DNA of 64,000 nucleotides from Odiellus spinosus (Eukaryota > Arthropoda > Arachnida > Opiliones > Phalangiidae), in NCBI GenBank assembly GCA_963920705.1, contig CAWUCO010000289.1, positions 434,001 through 498,000 on the forward strand, given 5' to 3'. The notes under the pieces were generated by a model. The model was not told where the DNA came from and ran no database searches. It was given only the letters and a program-made list of their open reading frames with translations. Of the stretch, positions 46,786 to 59,559 are shown one piece after another (within the stretch, counting starts at the first letter, position 1; every line of letters begins with the position of its first letter). The position numbers and the translations under genes are program-made.

Positions 46786-46840
46786 CTTCACATTTCCATT
46801 TGTAATAATCCAAAGCACCTTTTAGCAGATCAGGATCCAT
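46786..46840 (-). CDS. Candidate first coding exon, MDPDLLKGALDYYKWKCE
   Basis: ATG at 46840 opens 18 codons ending at a good donor GAAG|GTAATT, phase 1. It lies just outside the right TIR of the Mutator-like element. The orphan terminal exon at 38471-38657 lies outside the left TIR on the same strand, but its acceptor needs phase 2, so at least one more exon would be required. Short and weakly supported. Confidence 0.3.
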
Positions 46841-48600
46841 TTTTTTTGTTTATAAATGCTCCTTATCCCAAATGATATATACACCAAATGTATACTCTCT
46901 TAACATGACAATTACCTAGATTATACAGCCATTTTCACCATCATCAAACTCCCTCTCTCAAAGAAAGATATGTGGGTAAGGTCAAGGAGCGTATTTTTGT
47001 TGAAAAGTAGGTTTTCTTTTAGAGGGGGCTATTATAAATCAACCAAAAGTTCTCTTCCACCAAAGTATTATTCACATTCATTCAGAAAAAATAGATTTCC
47101 ACGAAAAAAATGGTGTTTGAAAAAAAAATTGTAGGTCTTCGGAAGTAGTCAATTTTGTAAATCACTATTGTCATTAATGTATGTAGAAGTTTCACTACCT
47201 TCGGCTATGTGGTCAAGTGACAAAGTACTTTCTCATCTCTCGAAGAGTAGCGGCGACACCACGGCGACACGATAAAAACCGTGAAAAACCAGCTTACCAG
47301 TCTTACTGATCAGCAGTTAAATAAACAGGCCTGATAAGCTCACAATTCATAACCACTGTCAATTGATATTGGTTACGGTTTTTGAGGGATCATGTTGGTA
47401 GAATGAAAGGGGAATTGGCTTTAGTTATAACAGTGAGTGAACATTTTTTTAGCCACACCCCGTAGGGAGAGGTAGGCTCTTATATTATACTTAGTTGTAG
47501 TATTCATGTGCAAAAAGGGAAGCGAAAATGACATAAGATCTTAGTTTCCATAAGCTTAAAAATAAACTCGCACCTTTTTCGATAATACTTTGGGTCTCCC
47601 TTCACACTCGACTCCTCTAATGTTTAAGAAACTAATACAACGGCGCTCACACAAACGCTAAATTATCATAGAATATAACGGAAAGAGTAAATATCTCCAA
47701 GGAGCCCCACTCCACCGCCATACTAGGAAATAGCCGACAGGAAATTTAAAAAGGTATAGATTGTGCTCCTCCCTGTATCTCTATTAATTGAGTACTCTCC
47801 CCCTTCGCCAACCGATGTCTCCATCTAAGATTACCCGTTTTGACTAAAATTAAACCTACAATGGGTGCATCCCTTTAAAAGGTTATTCGCCTATTTGGAA
47901 AATACATCTATATCAATATAAAAACTCTTAAATCTTTAGAGGTACGCCACGTTAAAAATAAGTAGTCATGAAAACCTAGTTTTTAAAATTTACGGTGTAT
48001 ATTATATAAATATTTATTGTTATTAAAATAGTGAGATCACTGACAACAGTTTAAAGGTGAGGTTTAACGGTAAAATGAGCTTTGTAGAGTGAACTTGTAA
48101 AAAAGTGAATATGAAATGGGGTGTGGGCTTTATGTACTTCACATCTTGTTTTACCTCCTAGGGGATGTGACGTCAATGACAAGGTCACTGGATATAGTTT
48201 TTCCAGCTGATTTACAGTTCCTTCACGGTCTATTCAGTCATATATTGAGAAATGTGGACGGTTTGTGCTTGTAGGAGCTATAGAGGGTAGACGACTCACT
48301 TTTCTCGAATATAGACCCCCAAATACTCAAGGTTTCCAATTGGGCAAGGTTCAAGATTTGGATTTTTATTCCTCTTTCGGTTTTTAGTAGGTTACTAGAC
48401 TAGTCGTACACTTTATTCTTAAGCTTGAGAAGGTCAGTGAAAAGTCGTGCAGGCCAACGCGGTTCACTAAATCTGAATGTGTTTAGATTAGTCCCGAAAC
48501 TTTCCTCAATCCGGAAACAATTTAACTCAATAAATTAAGGATTAATAAAAGTAATTAAATTTAATAAAAAAATATAGTGAAAATCGTGCTATATCGGACC
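46841..48600. other. Non-coding; includes family C copy 3
   Basis: 47305-47480 is a family C copy in plus orientation (ACTGATCAGCAGT, then CACTGTCAATTGATATTGGTT). The rest shows no long frame or recognised element. Confidence 0.5.
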
Positions 48601-50843
48601 GTTTTTAAATTATTAATTTATTATTAAAAAATGAGCGCGATGGCAAAAGAGCTAATTGCTTACCACTGCGATAGCAAAGTAAAAGAAGTAAAAAAAAATA
48701 AATAAAAAAAAATAAATGTAATAAATTTGCATTAGTTTATTGTATAGAAGAAAATGAAACCAGCATAATGGAAGCTAAACATTTTTTAAAACGAGAGGAA
48801 ATGGTGAAAAATATGAAAATCACTGTTCAATGGAACAAGAAAAATTACGAGGCTGTGGTCATCCAAGTTGATTCAGGTAATATAATATTATTAAAAATAA
48901 TAATAATTTATATTTGTTGCTGAATTGATTGTATATTTTAATAATTTACCCATAATCCCATAAAACATCTTGAAGCAAGAATTGATAAAAGTTACACTGA
49001 GAATTCTTATATAAAGGGGCAAAAGAAAATTCTACCCCTCTTTCCCAGCTTCACTTTCATTGCAGGGTTGCCAGGAGCTTTTAGTGCAGATCAAAACAGA
49101 TTAACACCAAAACTGAACTTCTAGCCTTTCTCACTGCTTCAGTTTGCACCAACAAATGGCTGGCAGCTCTGGGGAACGGCATTTACCCCCTTTAGTGAAA
49201 ACTATGTATTGCCAAATTCGTGCCCCTTAAGAATTCGCAGTGTAACTTATATCCTTTCTTGATTTTAATAAGTATCGGAAGTAAAGCCAAAAAGCGAACA
49301 TTTTTTTATTAGTGAAATTAACCTTATCTGCTGAAATTAGAAACCTAGAAATTCTATATCCACTCTATAGTAAAATATTATATTTTTGTTCAGAAATTAC
49401 CAAATTGGAAGAAGCGGAAATAAAAATTGGGGCGAATCTTGAAAGGGAGTCCAAAAAACTTTTGGGTGCACTGAATAAACCGGCCCGAGCGGTGCCTTTA
49501 AGCAAAGAAAAAGAGAGTAAAAAAAAATAAAGTATCTAAAACAAATGAGAAATCTGCTTTGAAAAAAACAAAAAGAAAAACAGAGGAAGATATCGCAAAT
49601 TTGAAATCTCTCATACCGACAAAATCATTGCCAGTGATATCACATCCTGCGTTGTCAACGCCCATCAACACCCCAAAGGAAAAAGCGAACTACACACCAC
49701 CACCGCAAAGTTCGCCAGCAAGATCATATCCTACTTCGTCACAGTCAATCAGCGCCTCAAAAGAAAACGCAAACTATACTTCACCACCACAAAGTTTCCT
49801 AGTTCAACAATCCTCGTCAGCCAGATCATATCCTGCTACGTCACAGCCCATCAGCGCCCCAAAAGAAAACTCAAACTCTACTTCACCACCGCAAAGTTCC
49901 GCAGTTCAACAATCCTCGCCAGCAAGATCATATCCTGATTCGTCACAGCCCATATGCAGCTCCCCAAAAGAAAACCTGAACTCACTACTCCACCGCCATG
50001 TTCCCCGGCTTACCAGTCTCCTATATTTCAAAATTCGCCTTTGCCACCTAGCATCTCCCAAGTAACTGCCTTTTATTCCAGTTCGCTACCCGGAGCCATA
50101 CGCGCTGGGATGGAAGTAACTGAAGCTTATGGTAAGTTTGTTTGCTATGCACTGTGTTAATCATCTTAATTTTTCTGAATGTCTATAAATTCTAAAGGCC
50201 GCTGCAAAGTTCTTTCCAAAACGCCTCTACATAGGCGTGTACGGGGGTGAAAGCCGTAATTATCCTTATTTGCTAAGGAAGGGCAAAATAAGCATGACCT
50301 TTGAGTCAAATAAGTAAAATATTAAATTGATACAAAAGAGCGTAGTGGAATAAATTTGAAATAAATTAAAAGGAGCAATTCTTAATTAAGTTACAGTATT
50401 GGCACAGAATCTAAATGTGTCCCTTTAACTGTTTTGATTATTTATATTTAAAATAACTATTGATAAATTCAACTGATAATCATTAAATTTTTTAGACTCT
50501 CAAGATCTGGAAAACAGTCAATTTAGCCATTCGCCTAGCAGTAATGGTAATAATATATTAAATTGATATTAACTTCTTAATGAAATTAACAAATAGTAAA
50601 TTTTTAGATTTAATCATGTACATCCCACCAAGAGCTTTGGGACCTTCTAGCATCAATGCACATGGTACTGTTTAAAGCATAAATAAATTTTTAATTAAAT
50701 CTATGATATAAATTATATTTAAAGAAGAGTACACTAGTCACCTTGAGGAATCTCTGAAGCAGAAAAATAACGAAATTGAGAGACTAAGGAATGTCATCAA
50801 GAATGGGGAAAAGTGCCAAAGGTGTTCATTAATAGATGAAAAA

Positions 50844-51494
50844 GGCAAGTTGATAAGCTTGTGTTATTAAAAGAGGGGGACCCTTAAAGGGAAAGTGAAG
50901 TAACCTAAAGAGTAAAAGTGTTAGATTTTATTATAGTAGATTAATAATTTTTTATTATTTAGTTTGACTGATCAAAGGGAGAATAATTATTTTATAGAGG
51001 CGTGCGAGCCCAAAATTTTAGACTTCGAGCCGAGCTCGAGCTCTTGAAAATTTTCCTTATTAAGCTGGGAGTCGAGCTCGAGCCCAGAAAAGTTTCCTTT
51101 ATAGAGCTAGGAGTCAAGCTCAGGCCCTGGATTTTCCTTATCGAGCTTTTACGCTTTGATATAATTTTATTAAGCTTTAAAATTGGTTATTTCAAGCGTT
51201 TAGCGAGCTAATAATGTTTTTGCAAGCCTTATAGAATAAAAATAGGAGTTAAAGAAGGCTGACAGTACAAGATGAAATTCGAGAATCTTTTTTTTGTTTG
51301 TGATAAGGTCGTCTTTGTTCAGGGCTAACAGCTTTTATTTAGCTTATGAACCCTTACAAGCTCTAGATTTTGGGACTCTTATCAAGCTTCGAGCCGAGCG
51401 CTCGCACACCTCTATTATTTTACCAAAGTTTAACCGCAAACCATTATTATAATCGTTACCCTTTAATTAAACCCAGTATGTTTATATAATACAG
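50844..51494 (+). other. GC-AG intron of the BEN gene
   Basis: The upstream exon ends GAAAAAG|GCAAGT, a classic GC donor with otherwise perfect match; the acceptor is ATAATACAG at 51494. The intron hosts the 420-bp hAT MITE. Confidence 0.6.
50995..51414. mobile_element. 420-bp hAT-type MITE in a BEN gene intron
   Basis: Ends TAGAGGCGTGCGAGC and the inverse of TAGAGGTGTGCGAGC, with TTATTTTA duplicated at 50987-50994 and 51415-51422. The 8-bp duplication and TAGAGG start fit hAT. The left half has about three GAGCTnGGAGTCnAGCTC-rich repeats of about 40 bases. It does not touch splice sites. Confidence 0.88.
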
Positions 51495-51619
51495 CTATAA
51501 ATGAGCTGGATCACTTAAAGGGAGAATACAACATAATAAAAAGGTTTTTTTTTTCATCGCTTCCTTGTCGTTTCAATAAGCCTAAAATGTTTACGAAACA
51601 ACAAACACTAAACTAGAAA

Positions 51620-51815
51620 AAAAATTAAAATTAACCCGGTAAATTGGCTTAGCCGGATTCATAGAGATCCTGATTTGCAAAGGCCCGTCGTTGACGTGAG
51701 ATCTCCATGAGACTAACAAATGCATTCGATTGGTCGCTAGACGTTATATGCGAGGAAATCAGGATCTCCATGAATTCAGATAAGCCTATTTTCCGTGTAA
51801 GTTTTAAATTTATAT
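51620..51815. mobile_element. Foldback MITE in a BEN gene intron
   Basis: Imperfect inverted arms of about 65 bases, the best part being ATTCATnGAGATCCTGATTT and its inverse (51656-51680 and 51765-51777). No clear target duplication. Confidence 0.65.
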
Positions 51816-53244
51816 CTAGTTTAATATTTGTTCGTAAATTTTTCATTAGTGGATTAAGTCTATTTAAACAATAAGGAATCGATAAAAGTCATTTCTTCAT
51901 AGGTTTCATTCTCCCTTTAAGGTATGATGCGCCCAACAAACTTAGTTGAGGCCAGATGAAAGTATCTTAAATTTCGAATTGACAATATTCCTATTCAGCG
52001 CCATCTATGTTAGTAGGCCAAGGCTTAGCGAGCTATAAGGAATAAATTATATGTATGTTATTTTTACCTAATGTAAAAAACAACTTTTTGAACATATTTC
52101 AAGTCGATTTCATTCTCTCCTCTCGAATAATATTTAATAAAGAATCTTTTTGTTCGAAGCTGGTAAATTCAGATCTAGCAGAAATATGTTTTAGATGGAG
52201 AAAAATCCTGCAAATAGTGCAATCTGATTGGTGCCACCACTCGCTAGTTCAATGTGGTCGATATCACACCGACGGTGCTGAATAGGAATATGGCCAATTG
52301 AGGATTTTAGATATTATTAGGGTCTCATATCACTTTAAACCAAGATTAATGAAGCCTTTTCAGTTCAAAATTAACTGGTTTGCGTAGTACAATTTTGGTC
52401 ATTTTGTTTTATTTTTATTTTGGTTTTGGTTATGGGTAGTAAACGTTCAAATGTTGATTACACCCACCCGTGAAAAAGATGTTAAGTCACCGGGATTTGT
52501 TAATATCATATTATATGTTAATTATTATGTTACTTTTGTTATTTATTATTTTTTATTTATATAGTAGAATTACGAAAAGCTATTAATATATTGGAAAGCC
52601 TTTCGTCTCAAGTAAGAAGTTATAATAGATAAGTGTGATATTTGTTACTTTTAATTGATTAGTGCTGATAGTATTAAATATAACGTATATACGTTATAAT
52701 AATTTAAGATTTAATTTTACATTAATCAATTGAATAAACCATTAACAATAATCCTTTTTAACTATAACATTCAGTCCTAATTAACATTATTAATTTTTTA
52801 AAGAGTAATGGAACATCATCGCCACAAATTGGCCAGTCAGATGAAAGAGAAAAAGAAGAAAAAAAGAGTAAGATATTTTTCTTGAATTTCAAGTGTCACA
52901 TACTTATGAATTTTTTAAACTATCCACAGATGGAACTAATTGAAGGCTGTGGATATTACATTAAACCCCAATCCATAGCCAAAATTAAGTTAAAAGCATC
53001 ACAAAGTGACTCAGCAGCAATCGGGGCAATTTTACTGTCATACTATACAATAGAAGAACTATCTCAATTGATTGCGAAAGGGAAGGACACCAAAAAAGCA
53101 ATACACCCAATGATATGGGATGCCATTACCGGTATAGTATTTATTATTAACTCCCAATTAGAAACTATTCCGAGCTTAATCAAGCGCATAAAAAACTATC
53201 CTCTATGAACATAGGGCGCTTAGAATTAAAGGCTAAATTTACGT

Positions 53245-54130
53245 TTTTCTGACTCTAGGTTATCGAAAGCCTAACAAAAAAATCAACTTTTATTTTCACG
53301 AATCTCCTAAATATGATAGAAAAGGTTTTAAAGAACAGACTTCGTTGTCTGCTGTAAAAATGCAGGGTTGCTGTATTTGAATTTTCGAGGTTGTCATCTG
53401 ACCAGTAGGCACCGTTTAGATCTTGGGACCCCAGAGAAACAATAGATATCATTTATATAATGGGGCTAAATACCTTTGATAGCGACCAAAACTGTTAGAA
53501 ATGTTTTCCTTAATTTAACATACACTAATTCGGTATCGTCCTAATTGATCGACTTTTAAGTGATCGAAACCAGTTTTTGGATTAAATGATCGAAATATTT
53601 AGGTTAGGTTAGGTTAGGTTAGTTTTTTAACTCAATCGATCATATGAAATTCGACCATTTCGACCCAAATCCATTAATTCACCTAAATAAATTAAACTCG
53701 CAACGCCTGCTTAAGCATTGTAAAAAAAGTTATTAAAAATTCTAAGCCTTAATCAAGCCGAAAAAGAAATGAAACTGAATTTCACACTCTAAATTGAATT
53801 TCATTTATTTTAAGGCTCGATTTAGGCTTAGCATTAAATTTATTTGTGTGAATTAATGTTTTTTAAACTAAGGAAAACACTGTTTCGAACAGTTTTGGTG
53901 GCTATCAAAGGTACTTATCCTCATTACATAAATGATATCTATGGTTTCTGTGGAGTCACAAGGTCTAAACGTCAGATGAAGACCTCGGAAATTCAAACAC
54001 AGGGACTCCATGCTTTTTCGTAGCAGACAATGAAGTCCAGTCTTTAAAACCTTTTCTATCATATTTAAGAGATGCGTAAAAATAAGAGTTGCTATTTTTA
54101 CGCAGGTTATCGATATGGTAGATTCAGAAA
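53245..54130. mobile_element. Foldback element with about 270-bp arms in a BEN gene intron
   Basis: 53245-53520 matches the reverse complement of 53865-54130 at roughly 80-85 per cent by eye (shared AAAACCTTTTCTATCATATTTA and AAATGATATCTATnGTTTCT). The spacer holds a short (TTAGG)n tract at 53600-53622. No protein. Confidence 0.75.
53600..53622 (+). repeat. Interstitial telomere-like (TTAGG)n tract
   Basis: TTAGG repeats about four to five times. This is the canonical arthropod telomere unit. Shorter tracts lie at 58960-58977 and, inverted, at 9010-9025 within family A. Confidence 0.8.
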
Positions 54131-56604
54131 AAAGTAAAATCAAGAAAGTGATACATCAATTTTAATTCACGCTTTAAATACTTTATGAATAAATGATAAT
54201 GTATTTTCTAAAGTGGAATATATATATTTTTTTTTCTTTTTTGCTGTGGTTTCAATTGTGTTTTTAATTTTTGTAGTTTTAATATAGTTTTAAAAACCAG
54301 AGTGACGCCGGCATGACATTGTGAGAGACACGGTGCTTTTCGAGATACTTTTAATATCAAAAATTATTAAACTTAATTGAAACACTCTCAAAAACGAAAT
54401 TTAAACACCTAAAATACAAAAATTATACTAAAACTAAGTAAAAATAAACCTAAAATAATTGACACCATTTCAAAAATTAGAACCCCTACAATAACTAAAT
54501 TACGTTTTTTAAAGCTAAAATTCCTAAACTTAAGCTCAAAAATTTATTAAAATTATATTAAAAGAAATGGAATATTGCTGCAGAAAATAATATAAAACAT
54601 ATCCATTCTCAAAAAGTAGATAGAAATGACTATATTATCATGAAACTGTCAAATAAAATTTACGGTCCTATGTTTAACAAGTAAAATTATATTTTTTAAA
54701 GACTTCTTATAAGAAGTCTTTAAGAAAAGTAATTTATTCGTTAAATCATAAAAACATGATTTCTAATTCATCTTAATTAAAAATTCCTATTTTCTTTAGA
54801 ATTCGTCGGTAAACATTTCAAAAAAACTAACATCAAGGAGTCTTACCTAGTAAAAAATATCAACAATAAAATTACTGTTGCCCTTAGGCAAATGAAAAGA
54901 ATGAAAATGGCAGAAATTAGAAGCAAAAATAAAATAAATGATGTGATCGAGAAGAGTGATACTGATCAGCGTTGCCAACCTCGCGGTTTTTCCGCGAATT
55001 TTCGCGGTTTTTCTCGAGTCATCGCGGTTTTTTTTTTGGTCTTCGCGGGTTCGCGGTTTTTGATTTTAATTTCGCGGTTTTTTAATTTCAGTCGCGGTTT
55101 TTACCTCCCCGACTGAACTTTAGTTCAGGGGGAGGTATTACACTGGTCGTGTCTGTGTGTCTGTCTGTCTGTGTGTCTGTCTGTGTGTCTGTCTGTGTAA
55201 GCGGATATCCTGTGTAAACGGAAGTCACGTGACCTAGCTCGTGGAGCCAAAAGTCTAGAGACGTAATCATACCAGCTTATCGTTCAATTCCGGGGAATTA
55301 CCTCCTTTAAGCGTGGCTGCCACATTGAGTTTCAAGTGTCGTGCAAAGACATACAACAGGACGTCTCCCATTGCACATCATCGCATTCCACCATCCACTT
55401 TACGGTCGAACCTCGATGCTGAACAGCCGAAGGCGATTACAAGCAATGGGACGTCTCCCACTGTCATAATCACCTCCGACCATCCCCGCACCAAGGTCCA
55501 ACCTCCAGTTTCCGATCTCAGCGTTCCATACTAGCGAGGCGTCCCCCACTAGTACAGTTCACATCAACCTTCCACTGACTCCAAACATCGCCCCACCAAT
55601 GGGTAAATTGCGTCGCCAAGCGCCTAGAGATCAAGAATCAGCAAGACATTGAAAGGGGGGGGTTTCCCCCTAACTTCATGGCCATCACGCACGGTTACTT
55701 CGATTAATATAGCCCTTCGAAAGGTTTATATAGTATCTTTTTGGAACGTATGCAAATTAGCCTCATGGGGTGATTTTGTTTGATATTGTTTAGGGAAATG
55801 AAACGCAATATTAATTTATATTATAATTAAAAATATTAAAATGGTTCATCTTAATCTAATTAATTAGAAAGTCGAAAAATTAATTTAAAATTCGAGATAG
55901 TTTAGAAGTTATTTGAGAATTTATGCAAAAATTTAAAGAAATTTGACCGATTAATGGCAGTTTTAGTTGGCAGCATGCGCCTAAGCTATTTTCCATATAT
56001 ATCATTTACTCGAAAAAGCAAAGGTATAACGGGCAGTATAGGCTTATCTCTGGTGCAAACTTGGGGTGGATTGAAGAACTTAAATAAAGGTGCGTTTACA
56101 CGGGTATGGAAGATTGAAACAACATAATTTAGATAAGAGATAAGACAATAATAACTTCGATTATACTCGGTGAATTTTTAACCAGTTCAAGGGGAATTGG
56201 TGTATAAGATTTGAAGCTGAGGCGGATTTATGCATAATGTTAAACCACTTAAGAAAAATGATAGTCGTGAAAACTCTCCTCGAACAGAAGTAGAGTAGGT
56301 TTCCAGTGTATTTGTGACACGTGTAAAATCGAGTTCGCCAGCACGCGAGTATGTGTAGACCACTAAATTTGTAGTCGGAAACCTCTTTACGCATGGAAAA
56401 TATCAATGTGATTTTTTTTGATATTCTTGGGAGAATCAGCTTCATGTATGGGGAAATATCGTAATCTTCTGGCAAACTTGCAAACAGTGGCGTATTTGGT
56501 TTTAATTACTGGCACGGATTTTCAAATTAATTTTTTTATAATTTTCGCGCGTTTCGCAAATGTATTTCGTGCGAAATTGTGTACATGCGCAGAGCGAACC
56601 AGGT

Positions 56605-57122
56605 TAACGCGGATACACACAGACCTGTTTTTACGCGTTTCACGCTCGTGAACTCATAGAAGTACCATTAGCACGCGCGAGCGAGGTGCAAACCACTCTA
56701 GAAAAATTTTGTACACCTGATTCCAGATTCATTTGATTGTCAGTGATTCCGAATCAATTCGCGTGATTCCGAATTGATTCGTGATTCCGAATCGATTCTC
56801 GTGATTCCGAATCGATTCGCGTGATTCCGAATCGATTCGCGTGATTCCGTATCGATTCGCGTGATTCCGTATCGATTCTCGTGATTCCGAATCGATTCGC
56901 GTGATTCCGAATCGATTCGCGTGATTCCGTATCGATTCTCCTGATTCCGAATCGATTCGCGTGATTCCGAATCGATTCGCGTGATTCCGTATCGATTCTC
57001 CTGATTCCGAATCGATTCGCGTGATTCCATTTAGTTTGTACACCTGATTCCAAGAGTGGTTTGCCCATTGCCCCTCGCGCGTGACCGTGAAAAGCGTGAA
57101 AATAGGTCTGTGTGAATCCGGC
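56605..57122. mobile_element. MITE with an internal 20-bp satellite of palindromic units
   Basis: Inverted arms (GGATACACACAGACCTG at 56609; inverse near 57100) continue through CACGCGCGAG and GCAAACCACTCT. Between them (56741-57035) about 14 copies of a 20-bp unit built on GCGAATCGATTCGC, with GAAT/GTAT and CGCG/CTCG variants alternating. No target duplication is clear. Confidence 0.75.
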
Positions 57123-57355
57123 TTTAGTCATGCCACAATTAACAATTGACGAACTTTCTTAAACCGGATTGACATTGAAATTTCTCGTGTTTTAATAGTC
57201 ATGTATGATATGGTTGACCCAAGAGTGAAATGTAGACAGAGTGAGGAAAAGAATCACGTGATTGGATCTCGTGATGACTGCTAGTTTTAGTTTCACACTT
57301 TTTCATACATGAATTTAATGTTAATCCCAATTAAGTATAATAGAATCAGGCTTTT

Positions 57356-58935
57356 AATGCCTACTGTCGTGTATTTCCGGTAACATTTTAGCTAGTGTGG
57401 AGTCACGTAAAATGACGTTTGTTTCACAACTTGGTATATTTTTACGCAGGCCTGCCCTGTCAGAAAAAAAATATATAAAATATTTATGGTAGGGAAAAAG
57501 AGAAACATCTATTCTTTACTCACAGCATTATCACCAAAAAACGTGTTTTTAGACGTAGGCTTATAAGGTATCTGTAGGTCGTGTAGCACCAAAAAGCGAA
57601 ATTGTACGTCACAGTTCGTAGTTTAGCGTGTTATGCGGAAAGCTTATTCGTTAATTGTTTATTGAATATGTTTATTTACGGTTATATGACGATACCGAGG
57701 TCATAACTTGATTTTGATGAAATATTTTGCCTAATGACGTTACTTGGTCTACAAATACTCTAGTTTTCTTAACGCCGATATTATTTTACTGAGGGACCTT
57801 GACCTTGCTTATCTAAATTTTAATTTATTGAACGTAAAATCGTTTCATTTCTTTTGAAATCTTCGACGAAGTTTGTTCTCTAGAGATTTGACTCGTTGAA
57901 ATTTTAAATTAAGTTTCATTCGTTTGAATACAATTTATTGGTAAGGAAGTAATTTTGAATTTGAATCATTTATTTGATGCGTTTATTATTTGTTTGGACA
58001 TTTTTGGTATATTTTCATTGACCTGAACTCTAATTTTTATTACTGAGTTGTGACTGAAATATTAGTTTGGAAATCAAAAGGTTTTTTTTTCTGACTCATT
58101 TTTCTCTGTAGTAATTTTTTGTTTTCGTAAAAGAGTTATTAATGCCTACTGTCGTTTATTTTCGGTGATGTTTTAGCTAGTGTGTAGTCACGTAAAATAA
58201 CGTTTGTTTCACAACTTGTGTTGTATACTGAAGCCATGTATAGGTTCAATTTGATATAACATTTTGCCTTTTCACGTTACTTGGTCTACAAATACTCTAC
58301 AACCGTCAAAATTCTGATATGGTTTTAAAAGAAGAACCTTGACCTTGTGTATTTAATCTCATATCGAGATTAAATGTTTTTGGCATCTAATTTTAATTGG
58401 TTTATCAATATGTTATTTGTATAGATATTTTTTTTAAGATTTTATATTTTTTAGATTAAAATAAATTTATTATTCCAGAAGATTTTGTAGAATCTAGTTC
58501 TCAGGATTACCGGTGTTGAAAATTTATTTTGCTAATGTTATCTTGATGTCTGTGTTTTCTGCCCGCTATTTGGTAGTGGTAAGATTAATATTTTTAATTT
58601 TAATTAATTGACTTATTTGGCGTTTATTTGATAATTTGCTTTACTTAAATTGTTCGTGTAAGGGCTATTTTACATATTACCAAAGATTGCTAATTTCAGT
58701 TGTCTTAATTCTGATTTTTTTGTTTTAATACTGAATTATGGACTGGATTATTTATCTTGAAATCTATGTGGTTATATCTTATTTATTTTCCTTTTTTTCT
58801 CTAGTTAGGTTTGGTTTTAAGTAGAGAATTATTTAGGGTTGTGTTGGTATACTGAAGAAATGCATATAGGTTCAATGTGATATAATATTTTGCCTATTTC
58901 GCTGTTTCTTCTACTCATCCAATACTCTACATTTC
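57356..58935 (+). repeat. Diverged internal repeats of A2
   Basis: AATGCCTACTGTCGTnTATT is at 57356 and 58141, with GTCACGTAAAATnACGTTTG following. The block TTACTTGGTCTACAAATACT is at 57739 and 58280, with a weaker third version near 58890. Likely old segmental duplications inside the element; no coding. Confidence 0.7.
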
Positions 58936-59445
58936 TTTTCATCTTTTATTTTAGGTAGGGTTAGGTTAGGTTAGATTACCTTAACGTCGGGGTCGGGGAG
59001 GTTATATTTTGGTTTCCCAACTTGTTTTATTTTAAATTCGCGGTTTTCGGTTTTTCTTGGAAAAACTAATAGTAATAGGCAAATAGCTTAAAAAAATAAA
59101 ATCAAAATGGATTTTAGCTCGGAGCATACGTGCACCGGACTCGAAAGAGTTCATAAAAGCTGTTAATAACTTTTAAATGTTATGTACGGAACACCCCCAT
59201 TCTTCAAAATAGGCTTCGACCGACCCCCGTTGATCCACTTTCTCGTCTGACGGTCTGAGTAACAGCGCTCGCTGGCCTAGGGGTTATACTAGACTATTAT
59301 TTTTAGCTAGACCCAACCCTAGTGGGGTCTAGGTACTGTATTCACTGCGGCGTCGGCGTTCGCGTTCGCGTTCTCGTTCGCGTTGGCGTTGGCGTTGTAC
59401 AAGAAGACGAAATACGTCATCGAATAGAAAAATCTTTCGTCTCCT

Positions 59446-59559
59446 TACCTCTCCGAGTGAACTTTTAGTTCACGGAGAGGTTCTGTCTGTTACGTCATCG
59501 AATCGGAAACACTTTCGTCTTCTTACCTCTCCGACTGAACTTTTAGTTCGCGGAGAGGT
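59446..59559 (+). repeat. Two tandem hairpins, 79-bp unit
   Basis: ACCTCTCC...GGAGAGGT stems around GAACTTTTAGTTC, repeated at 59446 and 59524. They correspond to the single hairpin at 55103 (ACCTCCCC...GGGGAGGT). Confidence 0.8.

Larger units (their letters stand above)
55103..59024 (+). mobile_element. Family A repeat, copy A2
   Basis: Starts with the hairpin end ACCTCCCCGACTGAACTTTA and ends GGTTTCCCAACTTG, both matching A1 in reverse. It lacks the two-exon gene; instead it carries a palindromic-satellite MITE (56605-57122) and a diverged internal triplication (57356-58935). Confidence 0.75.

Noticed and set aside
53600-53622. Chromosome end
   Set aside because: Only four to five TTAGG units, inside an intron between foldback arms, with genes continuing on both sides.
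56729-57131. Three minus-strand frames with ESRESIRNHANRFGITRID repeats
   Set aside because: Translations of a 20-bp satellite inside a MITE, open in all frames.
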